Shown here: positions 24,582-35,165 of the stretch, piece by piece
How positions within the stretch are numbered: the stretch's first letter is position 1
Layout: each line of letters starts with the position of its first letter
Made by a program: the position numbers and the translations under genes
Source of the DNA: an uncultured Prevotellaceae bacterium
Lineage (GTDB): Bacteria; Bacteroidota; Bacteroidia; Bacteroidales; Bacteroidaceae
Assembly: GCA_902785695.1 (NCBI GenBank)
Contig: CACZZQ010000002.1
Span: 1-64,000, forward strand
Length of the DNA: 64,000 bases
Direction of reading: 5' to 3'
Notes under the pieces: generated by a model
Told to the model about the DNA's origin: nothing
Database searches by the model: none
Seen by the model: only the letters and a program-made list of their open reading frames with translations

Positions 24582-25979
24582 TTATTTCTTAGCCTTGCCT
24601 TTCACACCTTTTCGTAGCAGTACACTTGCCATCTGAGGCACCTGATTGTCCAGATCACCGGCACCAAGCACTATGAGCACGTCAAACGAACGCTCTTTAA
24701 TCAGCTGCATCACATCGTCTTTATTTATCAGCTGTTTCTCAACGCCAGGTGCCAAGCGGTCGTAGATGAGCTGTGAGGTAACACCCTCGATAGGCTGCTC
24801 ACGGGCAGGGTAGATCTCAGTGAGGATCACCTCGTCCAACTGACTCAATGCATCGGCGAAATCCTGATAGAAATCGCGGGTGCGGGTGTAGAGGTGTGGC
24901 TGGAAGATAGCCGTAATATGACGATTCTTATAGAGTTCACGAATGCTGCGCGCACTCTGATAGATTTCCTTGGGATGATGAGCATAGTCAGAAAGTAACA
25001 CGAGGTCATCGGTCTTGATCTTAAAGTCAAAACGACGGTCCACTCCACCATAGGTACGCATACCGATACGCAGTTCATCGGCAGTACATCCGTTCAACTG
25101 AGCCATAGCCATGGCAGCAATACCATTCTCTATATTAATAGGAATCGGCTGACCGAGCACCACGTTTGGCACATTCTCGATAGGCGAGATGAAATCAAAC
25201 GAAATATCTCCGTTATCAATCTTAATATTCTCGGCATGGAAATCACCTTCATGGAGGGCATAGTCATAGCGTTTCACACCCTGCTGCAGGTTTTCCTTCA
25301 TCTCCAGGTCACGATGGATAATCAGGGCACCCCCTGGCTGAATGAGCTCGGAATAATGACGGAAGCTCTCCAGATAAGCCTCCTTGGTGCCATAGATATC
25401 CAGATGGTCCGGGTCGGTAGAGGTAATGACACTCATCCAAGGGGAGAGCCAATGGAAGGAGCGGTCGAACTCATCGGCCTCGATAACCACATACTCTGAA
25501 TCGGAAACGATGTAGTTGGTGCCATAGTTCTTGGTAATACCACCAAGGAAGGCGTTACAATCAAGATGACTCTGATGCATGATATGAGCGCACATACTGG
25601 AAGTGGTGGTCTTGCCATGGGTGCCTGCCACACAGAGGCCCTTCATCTGACGGGTCAGGGTACCCAACACCTGAGCACGCTTCTGTATCTCAAAGCCGTT
25701 CTCACGGAAGAACTGCAACTCCTTATGTTCTGCGGGGATGGCGGGGGTATAGACCACCATACAATGCTTGGCATCCTTGCAGGCATGGGGAATCTCGCTG
25801 ACATTCTCCTCATAATGAATCAACGCGCCCTCTTTCTCCAACCTGCGGGTCAGCTCCGAAGGTGTCTTGTCATAGCCTGCCACAATCATGCCACGATGAA
25901 TGAAATAGCGCACCAAGGCACTCATGCCGATGCCTCCGGCACCAACGAAATAAACTGCTTTTATATCCTTTATTTCCAT
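24582..25979 (-). CDS. murC: UDP-N-acetylmuramate--L-alanine ligase MurC
   Basis: Adds L-alanine to UDP-MurNAc. The 465-residue protein has the N-terminal UDP-binding loop VGAGGIGMSALVRYF, the Mur ATP loop CVAGTHGKTTTSSM near residue 115, EADEFDRSFHW and the C-terminal DYAHHPKEI. Length is normal. It lies between murG and ftsQ in the division/cell-wall cluster. Confidence 0.97.
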   Translation of the reverse strand: MEIKDIKAVYFVGAGGIGMSALVRYFIHRGMIVAGYDKTPSELTRRLEKEGALIHYEENVSEIPHACKDAKHCMVVYTPAIPAEHKELQFFRENGFEIQKRAQVLGTLTRQMKGLCVAGTHGKTTTSSMCAHIMHQSHLDCNAFLGGITKNYGTNYIVSDSEYVVIEADEFDRSFHWLSPWMSVITSTDPDHLDIYGTKEAYLESFRHYSELIQPGGALIIHRDLEMKENLQQGVKRYDYALHEGDFHAENIKIDNGDISFDFISPIENVPNVVLGQPIPINIENGIAAMAMAQLNGCTADELRIGMRTYGGVDRRFDFKIKTDDLVLLSDYAHHPKEIYQSARSIRELYKNRHITAIFQPHLYTRTRDFYQDFADALSQLDEVILTEIYPAREQPIEGVTSQLIYDRLAPGVEKQLINKDDVMQLIKERSFDVLIVLGAGDLDNQVPQMASVLLRKGVKGKAKK

Positions 25980-25989
25980 TTTATTTTTT

Positions 25990-27102
25990 TTATTCTGCTC
26001 CTGCTAATTTCAATACTTCCTTTGCAATGACACGTGCCGAGTCGGGATAACCCATCTTCAGTACATTCTCGCTCAACGACCTCAACTTAAAGGAATCCTT
26101 CACCGTCTCAACAGCCAGGGGAATGAGCGTCTCAGGGGCCTCACTGTCCTTTACGCAAAGAGCAGCACCCTTGTTGACCAATGCCATAGCATTCTTGGTC
26201 TGATGATCCTCAGCCACATTAGGACTAGGCACTAAGATAACGGGCTTGCCAATAAGACAGAACTCCGAGATACTGCTGGCACCAGCACGGCTGATCACCA
26301 AATCAGCAGCTCGATAAGCCGCACCCATATCAGCAATAAAGTCGCTCACGACAAGGTTGTCAGGCTTTCCCTGCTCCTTTAACTGGGCAGCAATCTGCTC
26401 ACTGTAGTATTTTCCCGTCTGCCAGATGAACTGTAACCCCGACGTGCGTATATCCTCAAGATGACGCATTACACTTTCGTTGATAGTACGGGCACCAAGA
26501 CTGCCACCCACCAATAGAATGGTCTTCTTGTCGGACTTCAGGCCAAAGGTCTGAAGAGCCTCCTCGTGTGTCACCTTTGAATCGAGCAACGACTGACGTA
26601 CCGGATTACCAGTCATCATAATCTTTTCCTTGGGAAAGAAACGCTCCATACCCTCATAGGCTACACATATCTTAGCAGCCTTGGCCGCCAGTTTTTTGTT
26701 GGCCAGACCGGCATAGCCATTCTGTTCCTGTAGCAATGTGGGGATGCCCAGGCTATTGGCTGCGCCAAGTGCCGCACTACTGGCATAACCGCCCACGCCC
26801 ACAGCCACCTGAGGCCTGAAGTTGCGCAGCAGCTTCTTGGCCATACGCTTACTCTTCAGATAATCGAGTGCCACACCGACATTTCCCGGTTTCCACAACG
26901 GACGCAAGAAACCGCGGATAGGCAATCCCACAATCTCGTAGCCGGCCTGCGGCACACGCTGCATCTCCATACGTCCCTCGGCACCGACAAACAATATCTT
27001 GGCATCTGGGCGCAACTCTCGAATGGCATTGGCAATGGATACGGCAGGGAAGATATGTCCACCAGTTCCACCTCCGCTAATTACAACTCTTAACTCACTC
27101 AT
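25990..27102 (-). CDS. murG: Lipid II synthase MurG
   Basis: Transfers GlcNAc to lipid I on the inner face of the membrane. The 370-residue GT-B glycosyltransferase has the N-terminal loop SGGGTGGHIFPAVSIA, a second Gly-rich loop VGGSLGARTINES and the donor-site segment ISRAGASSISEFCLIGKP. Its ATG overlaps the ftsW stop by four bases, indicating translational coupling. Confidence 0.97.
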   Translation of the reverse strand: MSELRVVISGGGTGGHIFPAVSIANAIRELRPDAKILFVGAEGRMEMQRVPQAGYEIVGLPIRGFLRPLWKPGNVGVALDYLKSKRMAKKLLRNFRPQVAVGVGGYASSAALGAANSLGIPTLLQEQNGYAGLANKKLAAKAAKICVAYEGMERFFPKEKIMMTGNPVRQSLLDSKVTHEEALQTFGLKSDKKTILLVGGSLGARTINESVMRHLEDIRTSGLQFIWQTGKYYSEQIAAQLKEQGKPDNLVVSDFIADMGAAYRAADLVISRAGASSISEFCLIGKPVILVPSPNVAEDHQTKNAMALVNKGAALCVKDSEAPETLIPLAVETVKDSFKLRSLSENVLKMGYPDSARVIAKEVLKLAGAE

Positions 27103-28376
27103 ACTTCTGCTGTTTTTACAGACTGTTCCTTGCGCTTGGCACTTCGGCTGACGCTCAGGATGACTCCTATATAGGCACAGTTGACTATCGTCGACGTGCC
27201 ACCTTTCGAGATAAGTGGCAACGGCTGACCAGTAACAATACCAAAGTCAACGGCCACACACATATTAATGACGGCTTGGAATGCCAGCAGCAACGTGAGT
27301 CCCATAATCAGGAATGCCGGGAAATTATTCTCACACCGACTGGCAATACGGGCGGTACGAAACAGGAGTATCACATAGAGGAATACCACGGCAATGGCAC
27401 CCAAAAGCCCCAACTCCTCAATGATAATCGCATAGATAAAATCAGAGAAAGCCTGCGGCAGATAGTCGCGCTCCACCGAGTTACCCGGGCCTTTACCGAT
27501 GATTCCCGATGAAGCGATGGCAAAATTCGCATGGGTCACCTGGAAGTTCTTGTCGGTAATCTTATATTCCTCGGCAGGTACATTCTTGTCCGACTCGCCC
27601 GCAATACGGTTTTTCCATGTCCAGAAACGATGGGTCAGCTTCTCCCATCCCGAGCGGTCTTTCTTCTCTACAGGCTTCTCCACCTGTTCTGTGAGTCCAT
27701 CGGCCTGAGCCTGTTCCAAAGCCTGACCCTCCTTGTCAAGCCTGGCTAACCAGAACACCAGTCCAAGGAATAGGGCAACCAGCAAGACGAGCACCCCCAT
27801 CAGTTTTCCCATCTGTTTCAAAGGCACGCGTGCAATAAACATCATCACGACGATGACGGCAAAGAGCAGACAGGCTGTTGACAGGTTCTCCAGCCCTATG
27901 AGCAACGTAGCCGGCACCACCAGACACAGCACATATTTCATCGCCTTCGGATCGGCACCGCTCTCATCCTCGCGCTGCATGGCACTCAATATCTGAGCAG
28001 CCGTAAGCACCATTGTTCCCTTGGCAATCTCTGAAGGTTGGAACGTGAAGCCCGGCAATTGAATTACACGGTTGGCACCATTAATACTCTCGCCGCCTAT
28101 GAGAACCCACAGCAGAGTGGCATAGGTCAGAACCAGCATCAACGGTGTGATGAGTTTGAAATAACGGCATGGTATGTTCAACGTCACGATAGCCACTGCC
28201 ACACCGACCAGAATCATGGCGGTGTGATATATAAGCGGTGTCAGATAGTTATGGGTCTTATAGGTCAGCGTGCTCGAGGCAGAGAACACCTCGACGATGC
28301 TGATTAGGCAGAGGAAAAGGAACACAGTCCATATTCCTTTGTCACCCTTGAAGAGATTGCCAATTTTCTTTTCCAT
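27099..28376 (-). CDS. ftsW: Septal peptidoglycan polymerase FtsW (SEDS family)
   Basis: A multi-pass SEDS glycosyltransferase that polymerises lipid II with its partner penicillin-binding protein. The 425-residue protein shows about ten membrane helices, the motif FQPSEIAKGTMVL and the C-terminal GQPLPLISKGGTST. A large loop (about residues 212-290) between membrane segments is longer than in enteric FtsW and rich in charged residues. Confidence 0.95.
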   Translation of the reverse strand: MEKKIGNLFKGDKGIWTVFLFLCLISIVEVFSASSTLTYKTHNYLTPLIYHTAMILVGVAVAIVTLNIPCRYFKLITPLMLVLTYATLLWVLIGGESINGANRVIQLPGFTFQPSEIAKGTMVLTAAQILSAMQREDESGADPKAMKYVLCLVVPATLLIGLENLSTACLLFAVIVVMMFIARVPLKQMGKLMGVLVLLVALFLGLVFWLARLDKEGQALEQAQADGLTEQVEKPVEKKDRSGWEKLTHRFWTWKNRIAGESDKNVPAEEYKITDKNFQVTHANFAIASSGIIGKGPGNSVERDYLPQAFSDFIYAIIIEELGLLGAIAVVFLYVILLFRTARIASRCENNFPAFLIMGLTLLLAFQAVINMCVAVDFGIVTGQPLPLISKGGTSTIVNCAYIGVILSVSRSAKRKEQSVKTAEV

Positions 28377-28378
28377 TC

Positions 28379-29710
28379 TTATAGATTTCTTACCAATTCC
28401 TTAAACTGCTCACCACGGTCTTCCATATTCTTGAAGAGGTCAAACGAGGCGCAGCAAGGAGAGAGCAACACTGTCTCACCTGTCTTAGCCAGTTCATAGC
28501 AAGCCTCCACACACTCTTTCATCGAGTGAGTATCGCGGACGGGCAGGCCCAGTGCGTCAAAGTTATCGTGCAGCTTTTGGTTGTCGGCACCCAGATAGAC
28601 CAGTGCCGAACATTTCTCGCGTATCAGCGGCTTGATGGGGTCATAGTCGTTTCCTTTGTCCTTGCCCCCCACAATAAGCACCACCTTGGTCTTCATCGAG
28701 TCAAGGGCATACCAGCAGGCATCTACGTTAGTGGCCTTAGAGTCGTTCACATAATGTACGCCACGCACAGTAGCCACCTTTTCCAGCCTATGCTCCACAC
28801 CGGGGAAGTCGCTGAGCGACTGCCGAATCACATCCTTACGGATACCTGCAATGTCACCGGCAATACCTGCTGCCAGAGAGTTGTAGATATTATGACGACC
28901 AGTGAGGCTGAGACTCTCCTGCTCCATGTTGAACGGCTCGGGCTGCTCAATGGTATATTCGCCCTCAGAGATATAACCGATTGAACCTTTTTCCTTCAAC
29001 TCCGAGAAGGGATACTGTACGGCCTTGATGTCGTACTTCTTCAGCTCACGCTGGATGATGGGGTCGTCGTTCCAATAGATGAATGCATCGTCAGCGGTCT
29101 GATTCTGAATGATACGCATCTTGGCATCGACATAATTCTGCATCTCGAAGTTATAACGGTCGAGATGGTCTGGCGTGATATTCAACAAGATGGCGATATT
29201 GGCACGGAACTGATACATATTGTCGAGCTGGAAAGACGACAGTTCTATGATATAGTATTCATGTGGATCCTCAGCCACCTGCAGAGCCAGTGAATGACCG
29301 ATATTGCCTGCCAGTCCGGCATCATAACCGGCTTTCTTGAAAATATGGTAAACAAGCGAGGTGGTAGTAGTCTTACCATTAGAACCCGTAATACAAATCA
29401 TCTTAGAGTCCGTATAGCGACCGGCAAACTCTATCTCGCTGATAATGCCGATACCTTTCTCTACAGCCTTGCGCACCATAGGAGCCGTCTCTGGAATACC
29501 GGGACTCTTGATAATCTCGTCGGCATTAAGAATCAGCGACTCTGTATGCTGACCCTCTTCCCATGCTATCTGATGGTCGTCAAGCATCTGTTTATAATTA
29601 GAGGCAATCTTCGACATATCGCTGACAAACACGTCAAAGCCCTCTTTCTTTGCCAGCACGGCAGCGCCTGCGCCACTCTCGCCAGCTCCAAGAACAACGA
29701 TTCTCTTCAT
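28379..29710 (-). CDS. murD: UDP-MurNAc-L-Ala--D-glutamate ligase MurD
   Basis: Adds D-glutamate to UDP-MurNAc-L-Ala. The protein has the N-terminal VVLGAGESGAGAAVLAKK, the ATP loop ITGSNGKTTTTSL near residue 110, LNITPDHLDRY and NDSKATN. The frame is open to 29764, but the ATG at 29710 gives the standard N terminus (MKRIVVLGAGE, 443 residues) and overlaps the mraY stop by four bases, which supports it. Confidence 0.96.
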   Translation of the reverse strand: MKRIVVLGAGESGAGAAVLAKKEGFDVFVSDMSKIASNYKQMLDDHQIAWEEGQHTESLILNADEIIKSPGIPETAPMVRKAVEKGIGIISEIEFAGRYTDSKMICITGSNGKTTTTSLVYHIFKKAGYDAGLAGNIGHSLALQVAEDPHEYYIIELSSFQLDNMYQFRANIAILLNITPDHLDRYNFEMQNYVDAKMRIIQNQTADDAFIYWNDDPIIQRELKKYDIKAVQYPFSELKEKGSIGYISEGEYTIEQPEPFNMEQESLSLTGRHNIYNSLAAGIAGDIAGIRKDVIRQSLSDFPGVEHRLEKVATVRGVHYVNDSKATNVDACWYALDSMKTKVVLIVGGKDKGNDYDPIKPLIREKCSALVYLGADNQKLHDNFDALGLPVRDTHSMKECVEACYELAKTGETVLLSPCCASFDLFKNMEDRGEQFKELVRNL

Positions 29711-30981
29711 CGTATTTTCAATGTTATAATTGTCAATGCCGCCAGGATGATAGTGGTAATCCAAAAGCGGATGGTGATTTTCGACTCATGGAAAGGACGG
29801 TGGGGCCACCCCTTCAGTATATAGCGCGACGTCTGGTCGAGCTGATGATCCAGTTTTCGGAAGTTATCGTGAATAGGTGTGGCACGGAACACACGCACAC
29901 GCTGGCCCTTGCGCTTCATGAACTTGAACCACTGGGTCTGGATAATCACGCTCAGGCTCTCTACAAAGAAGATGCCACAAAGGATGGGTAGCAGCAGCTC
30001 CTTGTGGATAATCACGGCACCCACACCGATAATACCGCCAATAGTGAGTGAACCGGTGTCGCCCATGAAAATCTGGGCTGGAAAGGCATTATACCAAAGG
30101 AAACCTACCATAGCTCCTACAAAGGCACTCAGGAAAACTACCAACTCCTCACTATGCGGGATATACATGATATCGAAATAAGAGGCAAAGCCGATGTGGG
30201 ATGACACATAGGCCAGAACTCCAAGGACAGCACCTATGACTGCGGAGTTGCCAGCACACATACCATCCATGCCATCATTGAGGTTGGCACCATTCGACAC
30301 AGCGGTCACCACGATGATGGTCATAAGCACAAAGAGAATCCAACCTGCAGCCACCTTATGTGTGCCGACAAACGACATGATGTCGGAATAGCTCAGATTA
30401 TGATGCTTGGTAAACGGTATCGTGGTCTTTAGCGACTTATGAGCCACGGGTTCATGTTTCACGACTTCCGTCCTATGACTTTGGACAGGTTCGCTCACAT
30501 TCTCGCGCATTACAACATCGGGACTGAGATAGAGCACAATTCCTACAATGAACCCTATTGTTACCTGACCTACAATTTTATACTTGCCTTTCAGGCCTGC
30601 CTTATCTTGACGGAAAATCTTAATATAGTCATCCATAAATCCAAGGAATCCCAGCCAAACGGTAGTGATAACCATCAGGATTAGATAGACATTACGGATA
30701 CGTCCCAACAACAACACGGGTACCAAGATGCTGACAATGATGATGATACCACCCATGGTGGGTACGCCTTTCTTCTCGACACCAAAGGGGTCGATGGCCG
30801 GATCGCGCTCTGTCTCGAATATTTTGCGACGCTTCATCCATTTGATAAAGAACTCACCAAACCATGCCGAGATGACCAGCGACAGAATCAAGGCCAACAG
30901 AGCACGGAAAGAGATATAGCTCCACAGGTGACTGCCCGGGATATTGTATTGCTCTAAGAATCTGAAAAGATAATATAGCAT
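29707..30981 (-). CDS. mraY: Phospho-MurNAc-pentapeptide transferase MraY
   Basis: Makes lipid I from UDP-MurNAc-pentapeptide and undecaprenyl phosphate in the inner membrane. The 424-residue polytopic protein has GVPTMGGIIII, the catalytic DDYIK (LGFMDDYIKIFRQ), NLNDGMDGMCAGN and FMGDTGSLTIGG. It is longer than E. coli MraY (360) because of a loop near residues 165-200, as usual in Bacteroidota. Confidence 0.97.
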   Translation of the reverse strand: MLYYLFRFLEQYNIPGSHLWSYISFRALLALILSLVISAWFGEFFIKWMKRRKIFETERDPAIDPFGVEKKGVPTMGGIIIIVSILVPVLLLGRIRNVYLILMVITTVWLGFLGFMDDYIKIFRQDKAGLKGKYKIVGQVTIGFIVGIVLYLSPDVVMRENVSEPVQSHRTEVVKHEPVAHKSLKTTIPFTKHHNLSYSDIMSFVGTHKVAAGWILFVLMTIIVVTAVSNGANLNDGMDGMCAGNSAVIGAVLGVLAYVSSHIGFASYFDIMYIPHSEELVVFLSAFVGAMVGFLWYNAFPAQIFMGDTGSLTIGGIIGVGAVIIHKELLLPILCGIFFVESLSVIIQTQWFKFMKRKGQRVRVFRATPIHDNFRKLDHQLDQTSRYILKGWPHRPFHESKITIRFWITTIILAALTIITLKIR

Positions 30982-31022
30982 TTTTTTTCGTTATTTCGTT
31001 ATATCGTTTCGCTATGACGGTA
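30982..31022. repeat. Short-repeat spacer between murE and mraY
   Basis: On the minus strand the gap reads as imperfect units around ATAACGAA (period about 8) and ends at the mraY ATG. It resembles the heptad spacers in position (stop to start) but the unit is longer and less regular. Confidence 0.45.
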
Positions 31023-32477
31023 TTATGCGCCAAAAATCTCTCTCACCACCTCACGGTCGTCAAAGTGATGCTTCACGCCCTTGATCTCCTGATAGTCCTC
31101 ATGGCCTTTGCCGGCAATGAGAATCACGTCACCTTTCTGGGCCAACATACAGGCCGTGCGGATGGCCTCCTTGCGGTCTACAATGCTCACCACCTTCTTC
31201 ATCTGCTTCTGGTCTATACCAGCCAACATATCATTAATGATATCCTGCGGTTCCTCAAAACGGGGATTGTCGCTGGTAATAATCACACGGTCGCTCTGTT
31301 TTACGGCTTCCTGTGCCATGATAGGACGCTTGCCCTTATCACGGTTACCGCCGGCACCGCACACAGTGATAATCTTTCCCTCCTTTCCGTCGAGCACCTC
31401 ATGAATAGCTTTCAGCACATTCTCCAAGGCATCAGGGGTATGGGCATAATCAACCACAGCTGTATAGCCCTCGGGGGAATGGATGGGTTCCAATCGACCT
31501 GCCACGCTCTTCAGCGTGCTTAGCACCAGCAGAATCTCCTCGGGTTTCTCGCCCAGCATGACCGCTGCGCCATAGACGGCCAACAGGTTGCTGACATTGA
31601 ACTTGCCAATGAACTGTACGCCCACCTCGTGTCCGTCAATCTCCAGATACATACCCTCGAAATGACACTCGATGATGCGAGCCTTGAAGTCGGCCATCGT
31701 ACGGATACTGTAGGTCTTCACTGTTGCCTTAGTGTTCTGAACCATAAACATACCATTCTTGTCATCGACATTGGTAATGGCAAAAGCATCCTTCGGCAGC
31801 ATATCGAAGAAAGCCTTCTTCGCGTCACGATAGTTCTCAACGGTCTTATGATAGTCCAGATGGTCGCGGGTCAGGTTAGTAAAGATACCACCTGCGAACT
31901 TAAGACCGCCAATACGCTTCTGGGCAATGGCATGACTGGAGCACTCCATGAACACATACTGACAACCGGCATCCACCATACGGTGAAGCAACTGGTTGAG
32001 TTCAATGGGGTCTGGCGTGGTATGACTGGCAGGAACGGGTTCACCCTCAATATAGTTGCACACCGTTGACAGCAGACCGCACTTATATCCCAGTTTTCTG
32101 AACATATTATATAATAAGGTGGCGATGGTGGTCTTGCCATTAGTTCCCGTTACACCTACCAGTTTCAGTTTTGACGTGGGGTCGCCATGAAAGGTGGTGG
32201 CCACCTGTCCCACTACCGACTCCGTCGATTCCACCTGCAAATAGCATACTCCCGGATGACGTTGCTCCGGCATTTCCTCACACAAAATGGCCGATGCCCC
32301 TGACTCAACGGCTTTGGATATATATTGATGACCGTCTGTCTGGGTGCCTTTGATTGCTACAAACAGATGACCATTTGCCGCCTTGCGCGAATCAATATCA
32401 ACATCGGTGATATCGATATCGGCAGTGCCTTCAATGGCCTTGACCATTACATTTTTCAGTAGTTCTTCAAGTTTCAT
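31023..32477 (-). CDS. murE: UDP-MurNAc-tripeptide synthetase MurE (meso-DAP type)
   Basis: Adds the third residue of the peptidoglycan stem peptide. The 484-residue protein has the ATP loop [14 protein letters not shown] near residue 109 and the specificity motif DNPR in [15 protein letters not shown] marks enzymes that add meso-diaminopimelate, so the organism's wall is predicted to be of the mDAP type. It lies between the ftsI-like gene and mraY. Confidence 0.97.
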   Translation of the reverse strand: MKLEELLKNVMVKAIEGTADIDITDVDIDSRKAANGHLFVAIKGTQTDGHQYISKAVESGASAILCEEMPEQRHPGVCYLQVESTESVVGQVATTFHGDPTSKLKLVGVTGTNGKTTIATLLYNMFRKLGYKCGLLSTVCNYIEGEPVPASHTTPDPIELNQLLHRMVDAGCQYVFMECSSHAIAQKRIGGLKFAGGIFTNLTRDHLDYHKTVENYRDAKKAFFDMLPKDAFAITNVDDKNGMFMVQNTKATVKTYSIRTMADFKARIIECHFEGMYLEIDGHEVGVQFIGKFNVSNLLAVYGAAVMLGEKPEEILLVLSTLKSVAGRLEPIHSPEGYTAVVDYAHTPDALENVLKAIHEVLDGKEGKIITVCGAGGNRDKGKRPIMAQEAVKQSDRVIITSDNPRFEEPQDIINDMLAGIDQKQMKKVVSIVDRKEAIRTACMLAQKGDVILIAGKGHEDYQEIKGVKHHFDDREVVREIFGA

Positions 32478-32489
32478 ATTTTCAGGTTA

Positions 32490-34619
32490 TTATTTTAATT
32501 CCAACGTACACACCATGCCATTCTGAATGGACGTGCCAGGCGCAATACTCTGACGCGACACGTAGCCTGTGCCATGAAGCTTCACCTTGACACCCTGGCG
32601 TTCCAAATGATAGACGGCATCACGGGCACCCATCCCTGTCACATCAGGTATCCTGCCTTCAACAACATCCAAGTCGCCCATCGCCACTTTCTCCTTATTG
32701 ATTCCCAGTCGATGCAATACGACACCTGCTGCCTGGTTGTCGCCCTTCAGCACTGAAGGCACCATGACCGACATGGAGTCGCGTGCATCTGCCACGCTAA
32801 GTTTCAGGCTCTTGGCCATCACACCTTCCGAGATATGATGGAAGATGCCACCCGACATCAGTCCACCAGAGGCCGGCAGGCCCTTCTTCTTGATACAGAC
32901 GATGCAGGTATATTGCGGATTGTCGGAGGGGAAATAGCCGCAGAACGAGAGCCAATACTCCACGGTACCCGTCTTGTAGCCACCAGCCTTCGCCACCTGG
33001 GCGGTACCAGTCTTACCCGACACCTGGAAGGAATGCGAGCCGGCTTTCTTTCCCAAACCCTGACTGACCACATGGCGCAGAATGGTCTGCATGGTCTTGA
33101 TGGTCTGAGGCTTGGCAATCTGCTCCTTGATGACTTCGGGCTGTGTCTCGGAAATAACCTCACCCTCCTTCATAAAGCTCTTCACGAAACGGGGACGCAT
33201 CATCTTACCATTGTTGGCAATGGCATTATAGAAGGTCACGGTATTGATAGGTGCAATCTGCGTCTCATAGCCGATACTCATCCATGGCAGTGTGGTCTTA
33301 CTCCAATAGAGTGCCCTGTTGGAGGTCTTCGTATCTGGCATACGAATCTTTGGAGGCAGATAGCCAACAATGGGGAGCTTCAAGTCCTGACCTATACCAA
33401 CACGGTAGAGACCCTCCACATACTTTCTGGGGTTAGAACCATAGAATCTGTCAATAACACAACTCACACCTATATTACTACTCACCTCCAGTGTACGAGC
33501 CACATTGATGTCGCCATAGCCACCGCGATGCCAGTTGTGGTCCTTCATCTTGGCACCGTGCATCGGCATGATACCACAGCCGGTATGGATGACGTAGCTG
33601 GTATCTACCATACCATCGTCCAAGGCCACCAGGAAGGATGCCACCTTAAACACCGAACCGGGTTCGCAACGATAGCTGATGGCATCATTGAAACGCTCGT
33701 AATAATTGCCATTCTCTGAGCGGCGCATATTGACTATAGCCTTTACATCGCCGGTCTTCACCTCCATCAGGATGGTAACACCCATAGAGGCATCCCATTT
33801 CTTCAGACCTTCCACCAGGGCCTGTTCGGCCAAGTCCTGCATACCCACATCAATGGTGGTCACGATATCACAACCATCGACGGGCGGTGTCACGGTAAAA
33901 GGAATAATCTTGTTGAGCACCTTCTGCTTGCGCTCATAACCGAATTTACCACGGAGCAACGAGTCATACGACAGTTCTATACCGAAACGAGCCGTATCTT
34001 TTCCACCTTCGAAGCTACGAATGTCGCCAATAGTACGCTCAGCCAGCGAGCCGAACGGACGACGACGGGCCTCAAATTTCTCGGCGTGGAAACCGCCTTT
34101 ATTGGCTGGCAGATTGAAATAAGGCAACTGTTGCACCTCACAATAGGTGTTATAACTCAGGCGCTTTGGCCAGATAGCCCAGTGGCGGGCACCCACTGTG
34201 CCATTCCTCATCACCTTATGCTTGCCTTCTTCCAGACGAGCCTTGAACTCTTCGGCAGAACGCTCCGGGAAAATCCTGTTCAGACAGATACAAAGCGTAT
34301 CGATATTGGCATACCATATACTGTCACGCTTACGTACCCATGCAGTATCGGCATTGCCGCCTGCCTGATAGTCCATGAATATCTTGTATTCCGGAATACT
34401 GCTGGCCAGCAACTGCCCGTCGCAGCTCAATATATTTCCACGGTTGGGACGCACACTGTCGCTATCACTCTTCTGGCGGTTTGACACAGTCTCCCAATAC
34501 GACTTCTTGGCAGTCATCGTATAGCCAGCCTTGAAAATCACCCCTATTCCTATGAGGGTGAGCACCACTGCAATGGCCAGGTAGCGCGGCAGAACCTTAT
34601 CACTCTTAAACTTACTCAT
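32490..34619 (-). CDS. ftsI: Septal penicillin-binding protein FtsI (class B, PASTA domain)
   Basis: A transpeptidase that cross-links septal peptidoglycan. The 709-residue protein has a short cytoplasmic tail, one membrane helix (about 12-32), a dimerisation region, and the transpeptidase motifs: SVFK (EPGSVFKVAS, about residue 320), SSN (VSSNIGVS) and KTG (SGKTGTAQ, about 533). A single C-terminal PASTA domain (about 645-709, IPDVTGMGARDAVYHL) is present, which E. coli FtsI lacks. Its partner SEDS enzyme is FtsW from the same cluster. Confidence 0.96.
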   Translation of the reverse strand: MSKFKSDKVLPRYLAIAVVLTLIGIGVIFKAGYTMTAKKSYWETVSNRQKSDSDSVRPNRGNILSCDGQLLASSIPEYKIFMDYQAGGNADTAWVRKRDSIWYANIDTLCICLNRIFPERSAEEFKARLEEGKHKVMRNGTVGARHWAIWPKRLSYNTYCEVQQLPYFNLPANKGGFHAEKFEARRRPFGSLAERTIGDIRSFEGGKDTARFGIELSYDSLLRGKFGYERKQKVLNKIIPFTVTPPVDGCDIVTTIDVGMQDLAEQALVEGLKKWDASMGVTILMEVKTGDVKAIVNMRRSENGNYYERFNDAISYRCEPGSVFKVASFLVALDDGMVDTSYVIHTGCGIMPMHGAKMKDHNWHRGGYGDINVARTLEVSSNIGVSCVIDRFYGSNPRKYVEGLYRVGIGQDLKLPIVGYLPPKIRMPDTKTSNRALYWSKTTLPWMSIGYETQIAPINTVTFYNAIANNGKMMRPRFVKSFMKEGEVISETQPEVIKEQIAKPQTIKTMQTILRHVVSQGLGKKAGSHSFQVSGKTGTAQVAKAGGYKTGTVEYWLSFCGYFPSDNPQYTCIVCIKKKGLPASGGLMSGGIFHHISEGVMAKSLKLSVADARDSMSVMVPSVLKGDNQAAGVVLHRLGINKEKVAMGDLDVVEGRIPDVTGMGARDAVYHLERQGVKVKLHGTGYVSRQSIAPGTSIQNGMVCTLELK

Positions 34620-34632
34620 TCCTCTTCATCGC

Positions 34633-35163
34633 TCATTCTTCAGGCACCTCAATGATATAGGGAGGCTGGTCGCTCAATTGCAGCAGCGAGTCCTGGTATT
34701 CATGGAGTGCCTTCAACACATTACTCTGGCGGCATAGTTCCGTAAGATTGCTCGAACTGGAAAGTGCCTTGTATTTTGCATCGACCAAATCCTTTTCCAA
34801 CTGGTCTATCTCAATCACATCCTGCTCGCACTGATAGCGAACACCAACATAGAACACAAGGAAGAAGACGATAAAGAGAATCAACAGGATATGGTGACGC
34901 ACCAATGCGAACAGGTAGTCACCACCCACAATCTGCTTCAGAGACAATGAGCCCACAGGCGCATTGTCATCTTCACTGGCCGACTCTTTGATTCGTTTCA
35001 AGGCAGCCGACGACTCGGACTCAGGCCGGGCATTCTTCTCCTTTTCTACGACATTCTCTCGCTCCACGGCAGCATCACCGGCTGATGCCACAGGGCCTGA
35101 CTTCTCAGGCTCCGCACCAGTCTCTATGATCAGCTCCACTTCGTTATGTTCGTCTTTCTTCAT
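34633..35163 (-). CDS. ftsL: FtsL-like division protein
   Basis: A 176-residue bitopic protein. It has a long acidic, Ser/Glu-rich cytoplasmic N terminus (about 1-75), one membrane helix (LLILFIVFFLVFYVGV, about 95-112) and a periplasmic coiled-coil-like segment. Position between rsmH and ftsI and the topology identify it as the FtsL counterpart; direct sequence similarity is low. It is longer than E. coli FtsL (121). Confidence 0.82.
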   Translation of the reverse strand: MKKDEHNEVELIIETGAEPEKSGPVASAGDAAVERENVVEKEKNARPESESSAALKRIKESASEDDNAPVGSLSLKQIVGGDYLFALVRHHILLILFIVFFLVFYVGVRYQCEQDVIEIDQLEKDLVDAKYKALSSSSNLTELCRQSNVLKALHEYQDSLLQLSDQPPYIIEVPEE

Positions 35164-35165
35164 CT

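Noticed and set aside
32835..33719. 294-codon plus-strand open frame opposite ftsI
   Set aside because: It lies entirely antisense to ftsI, whose motifs are all intact. The frame has no promoter, no ribosome-binding site and no recognisable domain; it reflects codon bias on the other strand.
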